From the NCBI GenBank assembly GCA_946811185.2, contig OX328109.1, positions 45,715,412-45,779,411 on the forward strand: a DNA stretch of 64,000 nt, written 5' to 3'. Below are positions 36,741 to 49,104 of this stretch, piece by piece. The position numbers and the translations under genes were made by a program. Source of the DNA: Hippopus hippopus (Eukaryota > Mollusca > Bivalvia > Cardiida > Cardiidae). The notes under the pieces are model-generated. The model was not told where the DNA came from. It saw only the letters and a program-made list of their open reading frames with translations, and made no database searches. Every line of letters begins with the position of its first letter. Positions within the stretch are counted from its first letter, which is position 1.

Positions 36741-39700
36741 TTGGAAAGGACTGAAGTATGAAATTTTGTTTTATTTATAGATTGTTTAGTTTTTTTTTAT
36801 AACGAAAATCTTTCAGTTTTACAATTAAGTTACATATTCCTTGTTGATGTCAAAACTATCACAGAAACAGAATAGTGGTTCAACTTTTTCGCGGTACTCA
36901 AACATTAAAGTTTTATAGTTAAAAGCGCTCTTTGACTTTATAATTATTAATGGGAGTTTTCAGATATTGGAAATAGAATGGGGCTAAATGGATTGAATGA
37001 AAATCGTTTCAATTTGAGAATTTTAGATACTGTAAACATCACGCAGAGGAGTGGCCAAATGTTCCGATAGAAGATATTTCGGATACAATTCCATTTAAAA
37101 TCTCTGTATTTGGATTTTTGATACTATAAAAAAAAAACATCCGAGGAGCAATTTTCGTAGCATACTGGTTTGAAAACCCTTTTCCGATGACAAAAAGAAA
37201 AGTAGAATTTGCTCAAGACATTTTTTGAGTAGGGAAATACAGTTTTTAACCCTATAACATCCTATGATAAAAATGTATAGCAGACACCTTTACAGATTTT
37301 CATTGATTAGGCCAACTTTGCACAAAAACAGTTTACTAAGCATATTTTTGTGAAAATACTGAGTCTATAGGAATTACTTATCAGGATTATTAAAAAAGTC
37401 TGCTTGTCTGCCAGAGCGGCTTGCTTGTCTAAAACAAAACAGTTTTAAATTGCATTCAACCACGCTTCCTTGTCAAGTTACGTATTATAAGTACCTTTGG
37501 AGCTGCTGGATACTTCCGACGTCTCAAGACTTCTCACCAGTCCGTTTGCTTCGATGATTTAATGAAAAAATAAAAAATTATCCATTTTCTCTGATTTTAC
37601 CGATCAAGTGATCGCTAAATTGTAAGCTGTTTTGGTTTGAGACCATCTCTGGCAGAGGAGATAATGCCTAAACCATGACCCATTTGCACCGAAGTTGTAC
37701 CATCATGGTAGAATATTCACATGTGCGACATTGCCGTAAAAGATCTTAGAGTCAGTGCTAAATTGATAAAAATAAAAATATTTTAAACCACAATGGTGAT
37801 CTTGAATGTATTCAGACATTTTCCGAAGCAAAAAAATCGACATGCAAACTAGCTGCATATTATACCGACCCTCTTGTGTGCGGTGAATGTAGAGGTACAC
37901 CAAATGTATATTTTTGGTTTCCAGAATTTAGGGATCATCTCGAGCCCCAGACTACCAACGAAATGTCATTCTATGCAAAGGGTGAACACATATTTCACTG
38001 CTTAAAGTTTACATTGGTTATTTATTTCAAAATTGTGCCCTATTTTCTACTTGTCGGCGGACAACTAGATTGAAAAAAGTCACTTGTCCAACACCAACTT
38101 TTCCTGAGTTGGAGGAGTCGGATGGAGGCGTAGGATTTCCGCACCGGAACAGCATATTGCTAGATATACAGCTTTGTAGTGCTGATATAATCTGCAAGTC
38201 TTTCAGTTTTTTTAAATATTATCTGACATTCCCATTACATTCAATAGAAAGCCAAGTATTTAAATGTCAAGGTCCACTACAAATGCCCTCTATGTAACTA
38301 AAACTCTAATTAGATTTTCTTTAAAGATACTCATTTGAAGCCAAATTTAACCAATTTCTTCAATATTTTATCAAACTAGTCATTCTTGTGGCTTGATGAC
38401 AAATATTACACCTGGCAGTTACCAGAGTGCATAGATTACGATGGATAGAAAATAGGATTTTGGACTTGGCTCCTATCCACTTGTTCACTCGAGGATACCA
38501 TATTATGCTTGTCACATGACTGTTTACGAAGAATGCCTTGCATTCTAACCCCGAGATACACTTCACAGGTCTACTGCTGCAACAGTCTATGTCACAAGAA
38601 TCCAACAGCAATTTACTCAAGGATGTTGGAATTTTATATTGAGAGTGCAGTGGAATGATTTTAAAGACTCTAGAAATGCAAATTTTGTATGTGCACATTA
38701 ATATTTCGCGATTTTGAATTGCTGAAAGAAGGGGAAAACCCAAGATCCTACAAATAGACGTGTGTGCCATTTCCCGTGTTGAAACAGCAAGTAGTCTGGC
38801 TTTCTATTTTTAGATGGGTGTGTAAATGACTGTAGTGATACAATCCCCCATTGTTTACAGATTTGACCTGACATAATTTTCTCCGGACCAAAATCCATTT
38901 CAAATAACAAATCTGAAACTTCTTTTCATTCTTGTGAGCTATAGATATTGCTAATTTATTGATTTGATCACATTTCTACATTCGGCTGAAATGAGTCAAA
39001 AAAGTGATTTTTTTTTTTAAGAAAAAGTGATGTTCCTGTATGCTACCAACTACACTCTTGGTCAGGTGTAGGACTTGTGACCTGTAGGCCCTGGGCTAGA
39101 TCCTCACTTGTTCCATTGGGTTTTATGTGGGAGTGTCCTTAGGCAAGCCACTTCAGAGTCCTAGCCTAGTACTGGTAAAACCCAGGTATTAGATGAAATA
39201 TGAGCTGTTAGAGCGAAAAGAGTGAAATAATTTAGAAAGTGGCGTAAATCATCAATCAATTAATCAGTGCTCTGCAGTGAGAGAGGAATGAATCCTGTCA
39301 GAGAAAAAGGAGTTGTCTTGTGTCAGAAAGTTGGTCTCTAGGTCAAACAGTTTGAAAGCTATTTTTGTAGGATAGATGTCAAATTTTCTGAAAATTGATG
39401 GGATTGATGTATACAATTTTTAAGAGTGTAGTAACCTTTGGCTGAGGTGTGCTTAAGCCATTTTGTTAAAAAGGATATCACACCTGGCTCACAAACATGC
39501 TATCTTGCATCTCCCATTTAAAATTTTGAATATGTTATCCCCAGGATAAGGGGAAACAGTTCGAGTTTATCTCTGTAGAAAATTGTTTGCCAAGAGTAAA
39601 AGAAAAAAAGTCACGGGTTATGTTAAATCTTGGATAAGTTTTGTTCCATATGTGGTGGCCAAAATTTCCTTTGACTGTTTATGAAATATGGTAAGAATGT

Positions 39701-39970
39701 CTAACTTGGTATCACCGAACTGAAGAGTTCTCCTTCTTGAACAGAATCTTCATCAGTGGACCAAATGTAAGAAAACATTTGTATCCATTCAAGTCATATC
39801 TCTGCATCATTGTCATGAAACACCATCAGATGTTGGTTTGAAGAATGTCTTGTTTACAAATGAACTATTTTTTTTTTCTCACAGATACAAAAGCTGTGGT
39901 GAGGGATGAAAGGCAAACATAGAAGTCTGGTTTGTTTTACATAAATTTAAATGTATTTTTTGTTCTACAG
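36741..39970. other. No gene recognised
   Basis: Short open frames on both strands, the longest 136 codons on the minus strand at 38360-38770, show no recognisable motif and no splice context. A tRNA-like SINE remnant is at about 39050-39250 (GTGTAGGACTTGTGACCTG). Confidence 0.5.
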
Positions 39971-39971
39971 G

Positions 39972-40155
39972 GCTCATATTCACCAACCATTCTTAAGAAC
40001 GTTCTTTGTCTAATTCTCCAGAATTTTCCATATTTGAAAGTAACACAACTTCTGATTGGCTAAACCATTTGGTTTAGCCAATCAGAAGTTGTTTTACTTT
40101 CACACTTTGATTATCTTGGAGAATAAGACTAAGAATATTCTCAAGAATGGTTGGA
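39972..40155. repeat. Foldback repeat, second copy
   Basis: TATTCACCAACCATTCTTAA on the left and AAGAATGGTTGGACA on the right around AAACCATTTGGTTT; homologous to 7917-8106. Confidence 0.7.
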
Positions 40156-40170
40156 CACAATAGCGTATTT

Positions 40171-42092
40171 TTTAGCTTACCTGAGCACGAAGTGCTCAAG
40201 GTGAGCTTTTGTGATCGTGCTGTGTCAGGTGTCCGGTGAGCATCGTGCGTCATCAACTTTTACCTTGTGTACGCTCTAGAGGCCACATTTTCAGTCAGAT
40301 GCTCATGAAACACAGTCAAAATTTTTGTCTTGACAGTATCTCGGACGAGTTTGATAATGGGTAATGTCCTGTCAAAAAATAGGTCACTAATCTTAGAAAA
40401 ACCTTGTGTACGCTTTAGAGGCCACATTTTAATCCAAAACTCCTGAAAGTTGGTCAGAATGTTTGCCTCAATAATATCTCGGAAGATTTTGATAATGGGT
40501 CATGTCCGGTCAATAACTAGGTCACTGGGTCAAATCTCAGAAAAACCTTGTGTACGTTGTAGAGGCCACATTTTTAGTCCAAAACTCCTGAAAATTGGTC
40601 AGAATGTTTGTCCCGATAATATCTTGAACCAGTTCAATAATGGGTCATGTCCGGTCAAAAACTAGGTCACTAGGTCAGATCTTAAAAAAACCTTGTGTAC
40701 GCTCTAGAGGCCACATTTGTAATCCAAACCTCCTGACAGATGGTCAGAATGTTTGTCTCCATGATATCTCAAAGGAGTTCGATAATGGGTCATGTCCAGT
40801 CAAAAACTAGGTCACTAGGTCAAATCTAAGAAAAACCTTGTGTACACTCTAGAGGCCATTTTCAGTCCAAAATTCCTGAAAGTTGGTCAGAATGTTTGTC
40901 TCGATAATATCTCGGACGAGTTTGATAATGGGTCATGTGCTGTCAAAAACTAGTTCACTAGATCAGATCTCGGAAAAACCTTGTGTACGCTCTAGACTCC
41001 TGAAAATTGGTCAGAATGTTTGTCCTGATAATATCTCGAACGAGTTTGATAATGGGTCATGTCTGGTCAAAAAGTAGGTCACTAGGTCAAATCTTAGAAA
41101 AACCTTGTGTATGCTCAAGAAGCCACATTTTCAGTCCAAAACTTTTGGAAGCTGGTCAGAATGTTTGTCTCGATAATATGTCGGATGAGTTTGATAATGG
41201 GTTATGTCCGGTCAAAAACTAGGTCACTAGGTAAAATCTTAGAAAAAGTTTGTGTACGCTGTAGAGGCCACATTTTTAGTCCAAAACTCCTGAAAGTTGG
41301 TTAGAATATTTGTCTTGATAATATCTCAGACGAGTTCAATAATGGGTCATGTCCGCTCAAAAACTAGGTCACTGGGTCAAATCTTAGAAAAACCTTGTGT
41401 ACGCTCTAGAGGCCACATTTTCAGTCCAAATCTCCTGACAGTTTGTCAGAATTTTTGTCTTGATAATATCTCAGAAGAGTTCGAAAATGGGTCATGTTGG
41501 ATCAAAAAGTAGGTCACTAGGTCAAATATTCAAAAACCTTGTGTACTTTCTAGAGGCCACATTTTTAGTGCAATACCCATGAAACTTGGTCAGAATGTTT
41601 GTGCCCCGCCCGGGTGGCTCAGTGGTGAGCGTGTCGGACTCATGACCTGGTGGTTGTGAGTTCGATACCCGGTTGAGGCGAACTTTCTTTCCAGCGTATT
41701 TTCGCCTCTCACCTCTGCTGAAGCATGTGAGAAAAGTAGTCGGTGGCTTTGGAAAGAAAGTTGTGTTAGTACTGGTGTGAGAAAGCCAGGAAACACGTGT
41801 GCGTCACCGACCGCCATGACATGACCTTAGCTGTTAAAGTGGCGTTAAACCCCAATACAACCAACAACAACAGAATGTTTGTCTTGATGATTTCTTTGAC
41901 CAGTTTGCAAGTGGATCATTCCGGGTCATTAACTAGGTCACTGAGTCAAATCTTTGAAAAACCTTTTTCTGTCAAATACTCATGAAAGTCTCGGTAGAAT
42001 GTTTATCATAATATCTCAAGAGATTGAAAATGGGTCATATTTGGTCTGAAGACTCAGATGAGCAACTTCAGGGCCATCATGGCCCTCTTGTT
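40171..42092 (+). mobile_element. Helitron-like element, GCTCACCTGAGC family, long copy with SINE insertion
   Basis: Head foldback at 40173-40206 (CCTGAGCACGAAGTGCTCAAGG). About eleven core units of roughly 145 bp are followed by a tail hairpin GGGCCATCATGGCCC at 42071-42085 and CTCTTGTT. A tRNA-derived SINE with an 11-bp target duplication interrupts a core unit at 41603-41871. No coding capacity. Confidence 0.78.
41603..41871 (+). mobile_element. tRNA-derived SINE, type 2, with 11-bp target duplication
   Basis: The head GCCCGGGTGGCTCAGTGG has an A box and the B box is GAGTTCGATACCC. The body includes TTTCGCCTCTCACCTCTGC and the tail is GGCGTTAAACCCCAATACAA then (CAA)n. It is flanked by AGAATGTTTGT at 41592-41602 and 41872-41882, inside a Helitron-like core repeat. 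Confidence 0.85.
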
Positions 42093-42439
42093 ACTGGTTT
42101 ACAACTGATGCCTTGAATGCAGACCGGGTAATGTTGTTTCAAGTGTATATTTTACCCAGTTCCAATGCAGAAGGTGCTACATGTATATGTGAAAGTAAAA
42201 GTGATTTTAATCAGGCCAGATGTGTTAAAACTGGTCCCCTTGGGCAGCAACTTAGAATAGTGTCATCTGTCCTATTAAAAATTTGTAAAATGCTAGCATT
42301 ATGCACCTTATGTGGCATACTATTTAATAACATGTCAGGGCACAACTGTAGATACAAGTGTTTTATCATTAGATATTTATGAGAAAGATAAACTTTACCA
42401 ATCTCGATCTGTTTATTAAATGTGTGACGGAAAGTATGA

Positions 42440-42710
42440 TGTTTAATAGTGTTTTCAACATTATTTCAATAATTGGATCGGAGCGGCCAGTGCAAATTAT
42501 ACATGCTTTCATGGAGTTTCTTTTACCAGTACTTAGCAGAATATTCTTCCCAAGCCACTAGCTGCTTTCCCTAATAACCTTGGTCGAAACAATGATCAAT
42601 GGTAAGAGTGGAATGAATCCGGTTGCAACAACTATCATCACTGCTTGGAGAGAAATTTCCCAAGCTGAAGATTTGTACCAGAGATCCCATGTTCTCAAAT
42701 CATGTACAGT
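42440..42710 (-). mobile_element. tRNA-derived SINE, type 1, reverse, diverged
   Basis: Tail first on the + strand (GTTTTCAACATTATTTCAAT), with the head region near CCAGAGATCCCATGTTCTC. Confidence 0.6.
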
Positions 42711-42734
42711 ACTGATTTTGGTATCAGAGCTCAA

Positions 42735-43675
42735 CCTGACAAATGTACCATTTTCATTTTTTGTTTACCGGTATTCAGTTTAAACATTTAAACATTTAAA
42801 TACCTAGTTTCATAACAGCCTCTGAGTCTGCAATTATGCAAGCAGGGTTATTTGATTGTGCTTCATAATAATAATCCCCTGAAGTAGATGTTGGATGGCA
42901 TTAATACATGGGTTGGATAATCGTTTCGAGGAATATTGCAGTATTTTCAAATAATTAGCATAATTTGACTTTTGATCCAAGTCGTAAAGGTAACACTTAG
43001 GGCTACTGTGTCCTTTTAATTAACATTTATAAGAAAAGCTTTACCAAACAATCACATAATTTATTGACCCATTAGAAATATTTTTGGAAAAGGGCAAAAT
43101 GCTGGTAACCAAAATTTTCTTCTACTCCAGCAATTTTCTCTGTTTTTTCTGCCACTGATTCTTACTTGGATAAGTCCTAATTTTGTAATATGTTAGAGAT
43201 TTAAAGATCTTGTATGAAACCATAAGGTCTTGGGTGTTGGTGTTTTGTGCGTAGCCTAAATGTTCTTAAGACTGTGTCAAAGATGATCCCACTCAGGGGA
43301 ACATGTTTTTGCCAGAGTCAGTTATAAGATGAAAAAATTCATAATATATTATTTGAAACCTTTAGGCATATTGTGTTCTAATTTGATATGTACATGTAGG
43401 ATCATCTGATAGCCATGTATCACAGTTGTTCAATGTACTGCTCTGAGTCAGAGACACCTCCATCATTCGTGTCACATGATTTTCGGCTGTAGAGGGAAAG
43501 AGCTGTAGAGGGAAATTTGATGTCATTTTTGTCCAAATCATTTTGCGTAGTGTTCTGATAATTTGTAGGTAGCATCAAGTACTGGTTCTTTATCAGTGTT
43601 CAAGTCTCAGCTCTTGATATAGGTTATCTGAATCATAATAGGTTCATTCATATCTTAAATACATGTATGATTTTT
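42735..43675. other. Intergenic, no gene recognised
   Basis: Contains only a decayed MITE (43035-43200) and otherwise nothing I can identify. Confidence 0.5.
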
Positions 43676-43679
43676 CATT

Positions 43680-43945
43680 TTTATAATATGCTCGAAGGGC
43701 CATAGTATGTTAATGGCCACGGTCGTCTGTCCATCCGTCTGCCCGTCAGTCCTTTCGTTAGCAATTTCTTTTGTGCCCAACTCCTCCTACAGTTTCCATT
43801 GAAACTTTCCACAAGGAATCTCTATGATGGGTAGTTGTGCATGTGACTCTTAAAATTTGGATCTCTGTAGATGTTCTAGATTTAAACCCATTTCACTGAC
43901 AAGCCCTTTGGACATATATGCGCCATTCTGGGAAGCTCTTGTTAT
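43680..43945 (+). mobile_element. CGCCCGAAGGG-type Helitron-like element, complete-looking
   Basis: The head TATGCTCGAAGGGCC is followed by TAGTATGTTAATGGCC and GTCTGTCCATCCGTC. The right end has TTTGGACATATATGCGCC, a GGGAAG stem and CTCTTGTTAT. The short body matches the copies at 33142 and 48257. Confidence 0.55.
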
Positions 43946-44072
43946 TTTTTTCATGGTTTCATTTGCACGGATTACACTTTTGAACTTTCACAGTCCCACT
44001 TATTTCATTTGACAATTGATATGTAATATTAGCCATTGGAATGATTCAGGTCCATCTTTGTCTTCTTGTTAT

Positions 44073-44321
44073 TATACCCCCACAAAACGAATGTTTTCGG
44101 GGGTATACTGGAATCAGCCTGTCTGTCCGTCCGTCCGTGTGTCCGTCTGTGTACAAAATACTAGTAATTTTGTGTCGCAAACTCCTCCTATAGTGTTCCT
44201 TCAATTGTATTGAAACTTTGCACATATATTTATCATATATTGAAGGTTTGCAAGACGTAATTTTCAAGTGTCAACTCCTCCTTGTTGAGGAATTATCTAC
44301 CCTTGAACTTGACACTTTTTT
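44073..44321 (+). mobile_element. TATACCCCC-type Helitron-like element, truncated 3'
   Basis: Head TATACCCCCACAAAACGAAT, then TTTTCGGGGGTATAC and CCGTCCGTCCG. A second copy of the same head starts at 44322, so this one has lost its 3' end or is a tandem partial. Confidence 0.55.
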
Positions 44322-44475
44322 ATACCCCCGCAAAACGAATGTTTTCGGAGGTATTCTGGAATCAGCCTGTCTGTCTGTCCGTGTGTCTGTCTGTGTACAA
44401 AATACTAGTAATTGCCTGTTTCTGTCAAAGTGCTGGCAGGGGTATTAAGTCACATTCAGTGACAGCTCTAGTTTT
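44322..44475 (+). mobile_element. TATACCCCC-type Helitron-like element, short complete-looking copy
   Basis: Head TATACCCCCGCAAAACGAAT; right end AGGGGTATTAAG, then hairpin GTCACATTCAGTGAC and AGCTCTAGTT. Same layout as the other families (sub-terminal inverted repeat, hairpin, CTCTNGTT). Confidence 0.55.
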
Positions 44476-44558
44476 ACTTAGAGTAAGTTTGACAAGGTTA
44501 ATTAAGTTCAACAGAGTGAACATAATACTAATTTATACTACCTTCTTATTTTGACCAG

Positions 44559-44673
44559 TTTTTGTTAAGCCTGGCCTCTCAGGGTCAAGAAGAGACTTGC
44601 AAGAAATGGATTAAAGCTGCCTTTTTCATCTCTGATGCTGGAAAGGGAGTAGCTTGGCTAAATGAAGGTCAAG
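44559..44673 (+). CDS. Orphan coding exon, product not recognised
   Basis: A segment bounded by acceptor ttttgaccag and donor GTAAAA that reads as 38 codons plus one base in phase 0: starts FLLSLASQGQEETCKKWIKA and continues AFFISDAGKGVAWLNEGQ. Codon use and composition look protein-like and unlike the repeats on either side. I do not recognise the family. Neighbouring exons of the same gene were not found; the candidate promoter at 36.4-36.7 kb is on the same strand. An alternative acceptor is ttgttaag at 44569. It may also be a remnant of a retrocopy or captured exon. Confidence 0.45.
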
Positions 44674-44867
44674 GTAAAACATACAGACTTGATATGTTGG
44701 TGTTGTTTGCCTTCTAGCTTTTTACACAACAGTTTTCTAATCTGATATCTGTGTACTAAAGCTGGACTGAAAACCCACAATTTTTTAGATTTGTGGGATG
44801 TTAAATGCTATTTTCAATACTACTTCAGTTGTGTTACGGTGGCCAAAGAGCACCTTTTCACTTTTCC

Positions 44868-45125
44868 TAGCCTGATTAGGTAGCTCAGTGGTCAGTGTAT
44901 CTGACTCATCTGGTGATTGCAAGTTTATTACCTGATTAAGGCTATCCTTTTTCCAGCAATTTTTTGCCTCTCACCTCAGATGCAAGTGAGAAAAGTAGAT
45001 AGTGGCTTGGAAAGTAATTCAGTGTTGGCACTGTTGTGGGCAAGCCAGGAAACACAATGTATAGGTGCACTGACTGCCATAATATGACTTTAGCAGTTAA
45101 AAGGTCTTAAACTTCAATACAATTA
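44868..45125 (+). mobile_element. tRNA-derived SINE, type 2, diverged
   Basis: GTAGCTCAGTGGTCAGTG head, body TTTTTTGCCTCTCACCTC, tail GTCTTAAACTTCAATACAA. Confidence 0.68.
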
Positions 45126-46760
45126 AATCTTACATTTTCTTTTACCAATGTGCACAAAGGTATGTCCAAGCCACAGGCTGCTTTCACAAATAAATTTTTT
45201 CAAAAGAAATATTGACCCTATGGAGGAAGAATGAAAAGAAATTAGGGGAAAAAAATTGAAAAAGGATAGTGTATGGGTACTTCACTTAACTCTTTTCCAG
45301 GATTGGCTCATAATATATTTGGTACATAGTAAAACAAAAAGAACAGCAAGATTTATCCAAAATCCCTCTTTTTTTTTTACTGTTAAAAAAAAAATTGATT
45401 TCCGGAGCATAGAGTTTTTGTTTAGTCCGTCTGTTTTCATGTTTGGGCCATACCTTCCTTACCTATTACTTAATTTAAAAACAACATTATTATTATTCAC
45501 ATGAAGGAAATGTGTCATGTGCAGAAATCATGTCAGAAGGTTAAAGGTCAAGGTCAAAGAGCCTGGCCTACTATCTTAGTGGTTTGTGTATCTGACTCTC
45601 GACCTGGTGTTTGCAGATTCAATACCTGGTTTTGGCAAATTTTCCTCCCCACAGTTTTTCAGAGAAAAAAAGTCAGTGGCTTGTAAGGAAAGTTGTGTTA
45701 GTACTGGTGTAAAAAGGCCTGGAAACACATGCATGAGTGCACTGATTTCATGATAGTACCTAAGCTGTAGAAACAGTGTTTATGTCCAACACAAACAAAC
45801 ATTATAATGTCCGATATGTTTTTTTGAGGACAGTGTCCATGTATTGCCTGTAAGTTAGATTGTAAGTTTCAGTGCTTTGCAGAATTGTTAACTACACAAA
45901 GATGATGTTTCCTGCGCAAGAAGCATATCAGTGGGTCATAATCACTGCAAGGTCAAATCTTTGCAAAAAGAGAATTTTTTAATGGTTATGTTTGTTAACT
46001 TTTTGAATTACTAATCATTTTTAATATAACTGTAGAACTGTCAACCAGATGAACAGAATTTGTGGTACACATCATACACATGCATTGTGTCCCTCAGTCA
46101 AAGGTCAAGATCACAGCTGGGTCTGTGTCCCTTTCTGTGTTTGAGCCATAAATTTTTCTGTAACAAGTAATTTCAGAATAATTTTTTACAGATTTTAATG
46201 ACGTCGAGACAATAATCCATGCACAGCGATCTTGTATGTAGGTTCAAGGTCGAGGTCAGAGTAACGTGGAATGTATTTTTAGGGTAGTGTCTGTGTCCCA
46301 CTCGTAACATTTTTAAATATGATTGAATTTCAGCATAAATTTACAGAATTGTCAAGGATAATAAACAATGTGTTGCGCTCAGGAACCTTATTGGAAGGTC
46401 AATGACATGTCATGGTCAAATATCTTGAAAAAGAGGAATTTTTGAAATTTTTTTGTCAGTGTTCGACCTATTACTTTTTTAGTTATCACTCAATTTCAAG
46501 ATGATGGCTCAAAATGGTTAACAACAAAAAGATAATTTGTTGTGTGCCAGAAACTTGACCAAAGATTACTTCATTGTCAAATGTCCATTTTCTTGTCTGG
46601 GCCATAACCTTTTTCCCTGGAGCTTGATAGCAAAGTAACTTTGCACAAATGTTTACCACATAAAGACGATGAGTCATAAGTAAGTCATGTCCATAGGTTT
46701 AAGTCAAGGTCACAGCAAGGGTTTATTTGGTTGGTAGTGTTTGTTTCTGGCTTGTTATGT
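45126..46760. repeat. Degenerate tandem array with AAGGTCA motifs
   Basis: Diverged units of roughly 170-190 bp, each with AAGGTCAAGGTCA-like and GTGTCTGTGTCC-like blocks (about 45541, 45945, 46098, 46245, 46395 and 46690). A type 2 SINE interrupts it. It resembles the core of the GCCCCCCTTC-family element but has no recognisable ends. Confidence 0.4.
45560..45805 (+). mobile_element. tRNA-derived SINE, type 2, diverged
   Basis: CTATCTTAGTGGTTTGTG head, AGTGGCTTGTAAGGAAAG body, tail TATGTCCAACACAAAC. Confidence 0.6.
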
Positions 46761-46761
46761 T

Positions 46762-48165
46762 TTAGCTCAACTGAGCACAAATATCAGAAAAGCCTTGCAT
46801 TTACACCTTGTGGCCACATTTTCCGTCAGATTCTCATTATACTCGATTTGAATGTTTGTCATGATATCTCGGACAAGTTTAAAACTGTGTCATGTTAGTT
46901 CAAAAAGTCACTGGCCCAAATCTTAGAAAAACCTTATGCACACTTTAGCGGCTACATTCTTAGTCTGAAGCTCGTGATATTTAGTTAGAATGATTGGTTT
47001 GATTATATATCGAACAAATTTAAACTAGGTCACATTAGACCAAAAAGTAGGTCACTGCCAAATCTTTTAAAAACCTTGTATGCACTACAGAGACCTTATT
47101 TACAGCCTGATACTCATGAAATTTTAACGGAATATTTGCCTTGATTATATTTTTGACAAACTTGTTTTGAAGTAGGTCACATCACATCAAAAAGTAGCTC
47201 ACTAGGCAAAAAACCTTGAATACAGTCCAGAAGCCTCATTTTGAGCCTTAGACAACTGAAACCTGGTCAGAATATTTGTCTTGGTGGTATGTCGCAAAAA
47301 ATTGGGTTATGTTGGGGTAAAAAGTAGATCACTGGGCCAAATCTTCAAAAAGGTTTGTGTGTAGTCTAAAGGTTACTTTCTCCATCTGATACTCATGAGA
47401 CTTGGTAAGAAAGTTTATCTTGATGATATCTCACAAATGTTTCGTATTGGGTCAAAGTAGGTCAATGATCCAAATCTTCAAAAAACCTCATGTGCACTGG
47501 AGAGGCAAAATTTCAGTCTGATATTCATGAAAGTTAGTCAGAATGCTTGTTTTGCAGTTATCCCTGCCACTGTTGAAATTGGGTCACATAGGGTCAGTAA
47601 GTAGTTCACTTGGATCAAGCCTTAACAAAAACTTGTATGCACTCTAGGGGCCACATTTTCAGTGTGATACTTATGAACATGGACAGAATTATTGTCATCG
47701 TGTAATGTAGTGCAAGTTTCAAAATTGGGTCATTCAGGTCCAAAAGTAGGTCATTGGGACAAATCTTAGAAAAACCTTGCGTGCTTTTCAGAGCAACATT
47801 TTCAGATCAATACTCATAAAAATTGTTCAGAAATTTTGTCTTTATGTTATATTAGTTTCAAAATTTGATCATGGTGGGTCAAAAAAGTATGTTACTGGGA
47901 CAAATATGAGAAAAATATTGTGTGTAGCTACATTTTTCATCTGATATTCATGAAACATTGCAGAGTGCTTTGTCGATGATATCTCTGACATGTTCAAAAA
48001 TCGGTCAAGTCTGTCAAAATGTAGATCTTTACCACTTCTGTGTTACTTCATTACAATCTTCAGCTTTATCAATGCTAGATGACTTTACTCACTTGAGCGC
48101 TTTAGGGGCAATGGCTATTTTTTTATTATGTGTTGTTGCAAGAACCTTATTTTTAGGTGAAGGTA
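46762..48165 (+). mobile_element. Degenerate GCTCACCTGAGC-family repeat array
   Basis: The start AGCTCAACTGAGCAC is followed by about nine strongly diverged units of 140-150 bp (AAAAAGTAGGTCACTG, CTTAGAAAAACC, CATTTTCAGTCTGATACTCATGAAA). It ends near GGGGCAATGGC with no clear CTCTTGTT terminus, so the 3' end is decayed. Confidence 0.6.
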
Positions 48166-48256
48166 AGATAGAATTGTTTGCCTTTAGTCACAGCTCACAG
48201 GAAAAGGTAATGGGGGGGGGGAGTTGGGGGGCCGGGATGGTACCTCTTAGTGACAT

Positions 48257-48390
48257 GTATTGTTATACACCCGAAGGGTCGTATTATGTTATGGCCCGGT
48301 CGTCTGACCGTCCGTCTCTTAGCAATTTCTCTGTGTGCGCAACTCCTACAGTTTCCATTGGAATAACTTTGTTGTAAAATTACAACATCT
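48257..48390 (+). mobile_element. CGCCCGAAGGG-type Helitron-like element, truncated
   Basis: TATACACCCGAAGGGTCG, then TATTATGTTATGGCC and GTCCGTCTCTTAGCAATTTC; loses similarity near 48390. Confidence 0.5.
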
Positions 48391-48449
48391 GTCAATTTAA
48401 AAACTGGTCTATCTAAAATCTGTTTTTAGTTTGATACTTACACATAATT

Positions 48450-49040
48450 AATGTGACTCAAAAATTAAAATTTGTTTTGGGAAGGGTAGAAAACATTGTA
48501 GGAAAAGGATACATTCCTGGTTTCCAGCATTTTCTCCTTTTCCCAAAATGTTTTCAAAAGGCTTCTTTCTCAGGGTCGTGAAAGCCAGGGATTGTTTGGT
48601 AAAGGATTTATTAAGATTTGGCCAAGTGACCTACTTTTGGACCCCACAAGACCCAATTTCACACTTGCCTAAAATATTATTATTCTGAACCAGTTTCATG
48701 ACTATCCTGTTGAAATGTGGCCTCTAGAGTGCAAACAAGGCTTTTGTAAGATTTGGCCAAGTGACCTACTTTTGACCCCATGTGATCCAATATCAAAATT
48801 GTCCCAGATATAATCAACACAAATACTCTGACCAAGTTTCATGAGTATTGGGCTGAAAATGCGGCCTCTGCAGTGCACATGCCTTAAAGAAGAAAATGCT
48901 GATAACTAACATGTTATCTTTTTCCCGCAATGTTTCCTACCCTTTCCAAGATAAATCCAATCATTTCAGCTACATTTGTGATCTTCATATGCTTTCAATG
49001 TGAACAAGCCTAACCTTTTGTCATTTGGAGAAGATTTAAG
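48450..49040. repeat. Degraded MITE copies
   Basis: Right part of a copy at 48450-48612 (ends TTTGGTAAAGGATTTA) and a decayed copy at 48885-49040, flanking a Helitron-like core fragment. Confidence 0.55.
48605..48880 (-). repeat. Fragment of GCTCACCTGAGC-family core, reverse orientation
   Basis: Two core units on the minus strand (AAGATTTGGCCAAGTGACCT repeated at about 48615 and 48750), without head or tail. Confidence 0.6.
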
Positions 49041-49104
49041 TCAATGTGGTCACTTATTCATGGTAAAAAAGTTAAACGTCTTTGAACCTGTTGATCTCTT
49101 ATTA

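Noticed and set aside
38360..38770. 136-codon minus-strand open frame
   Set aside because: No recognisable motif, odd composition and no upstream promoter or splice support. Likely chance.
41605..41680. tRNA gene
   Set aside because: tRNA-like head of a SINE with target duplications, not a stand-alone gene.
48166..48256. Possible exon after the degenerate array at 48.1 kb
   Set aside because: Low-complexity G run and no acceptor; the frame continues from repeat sequence.
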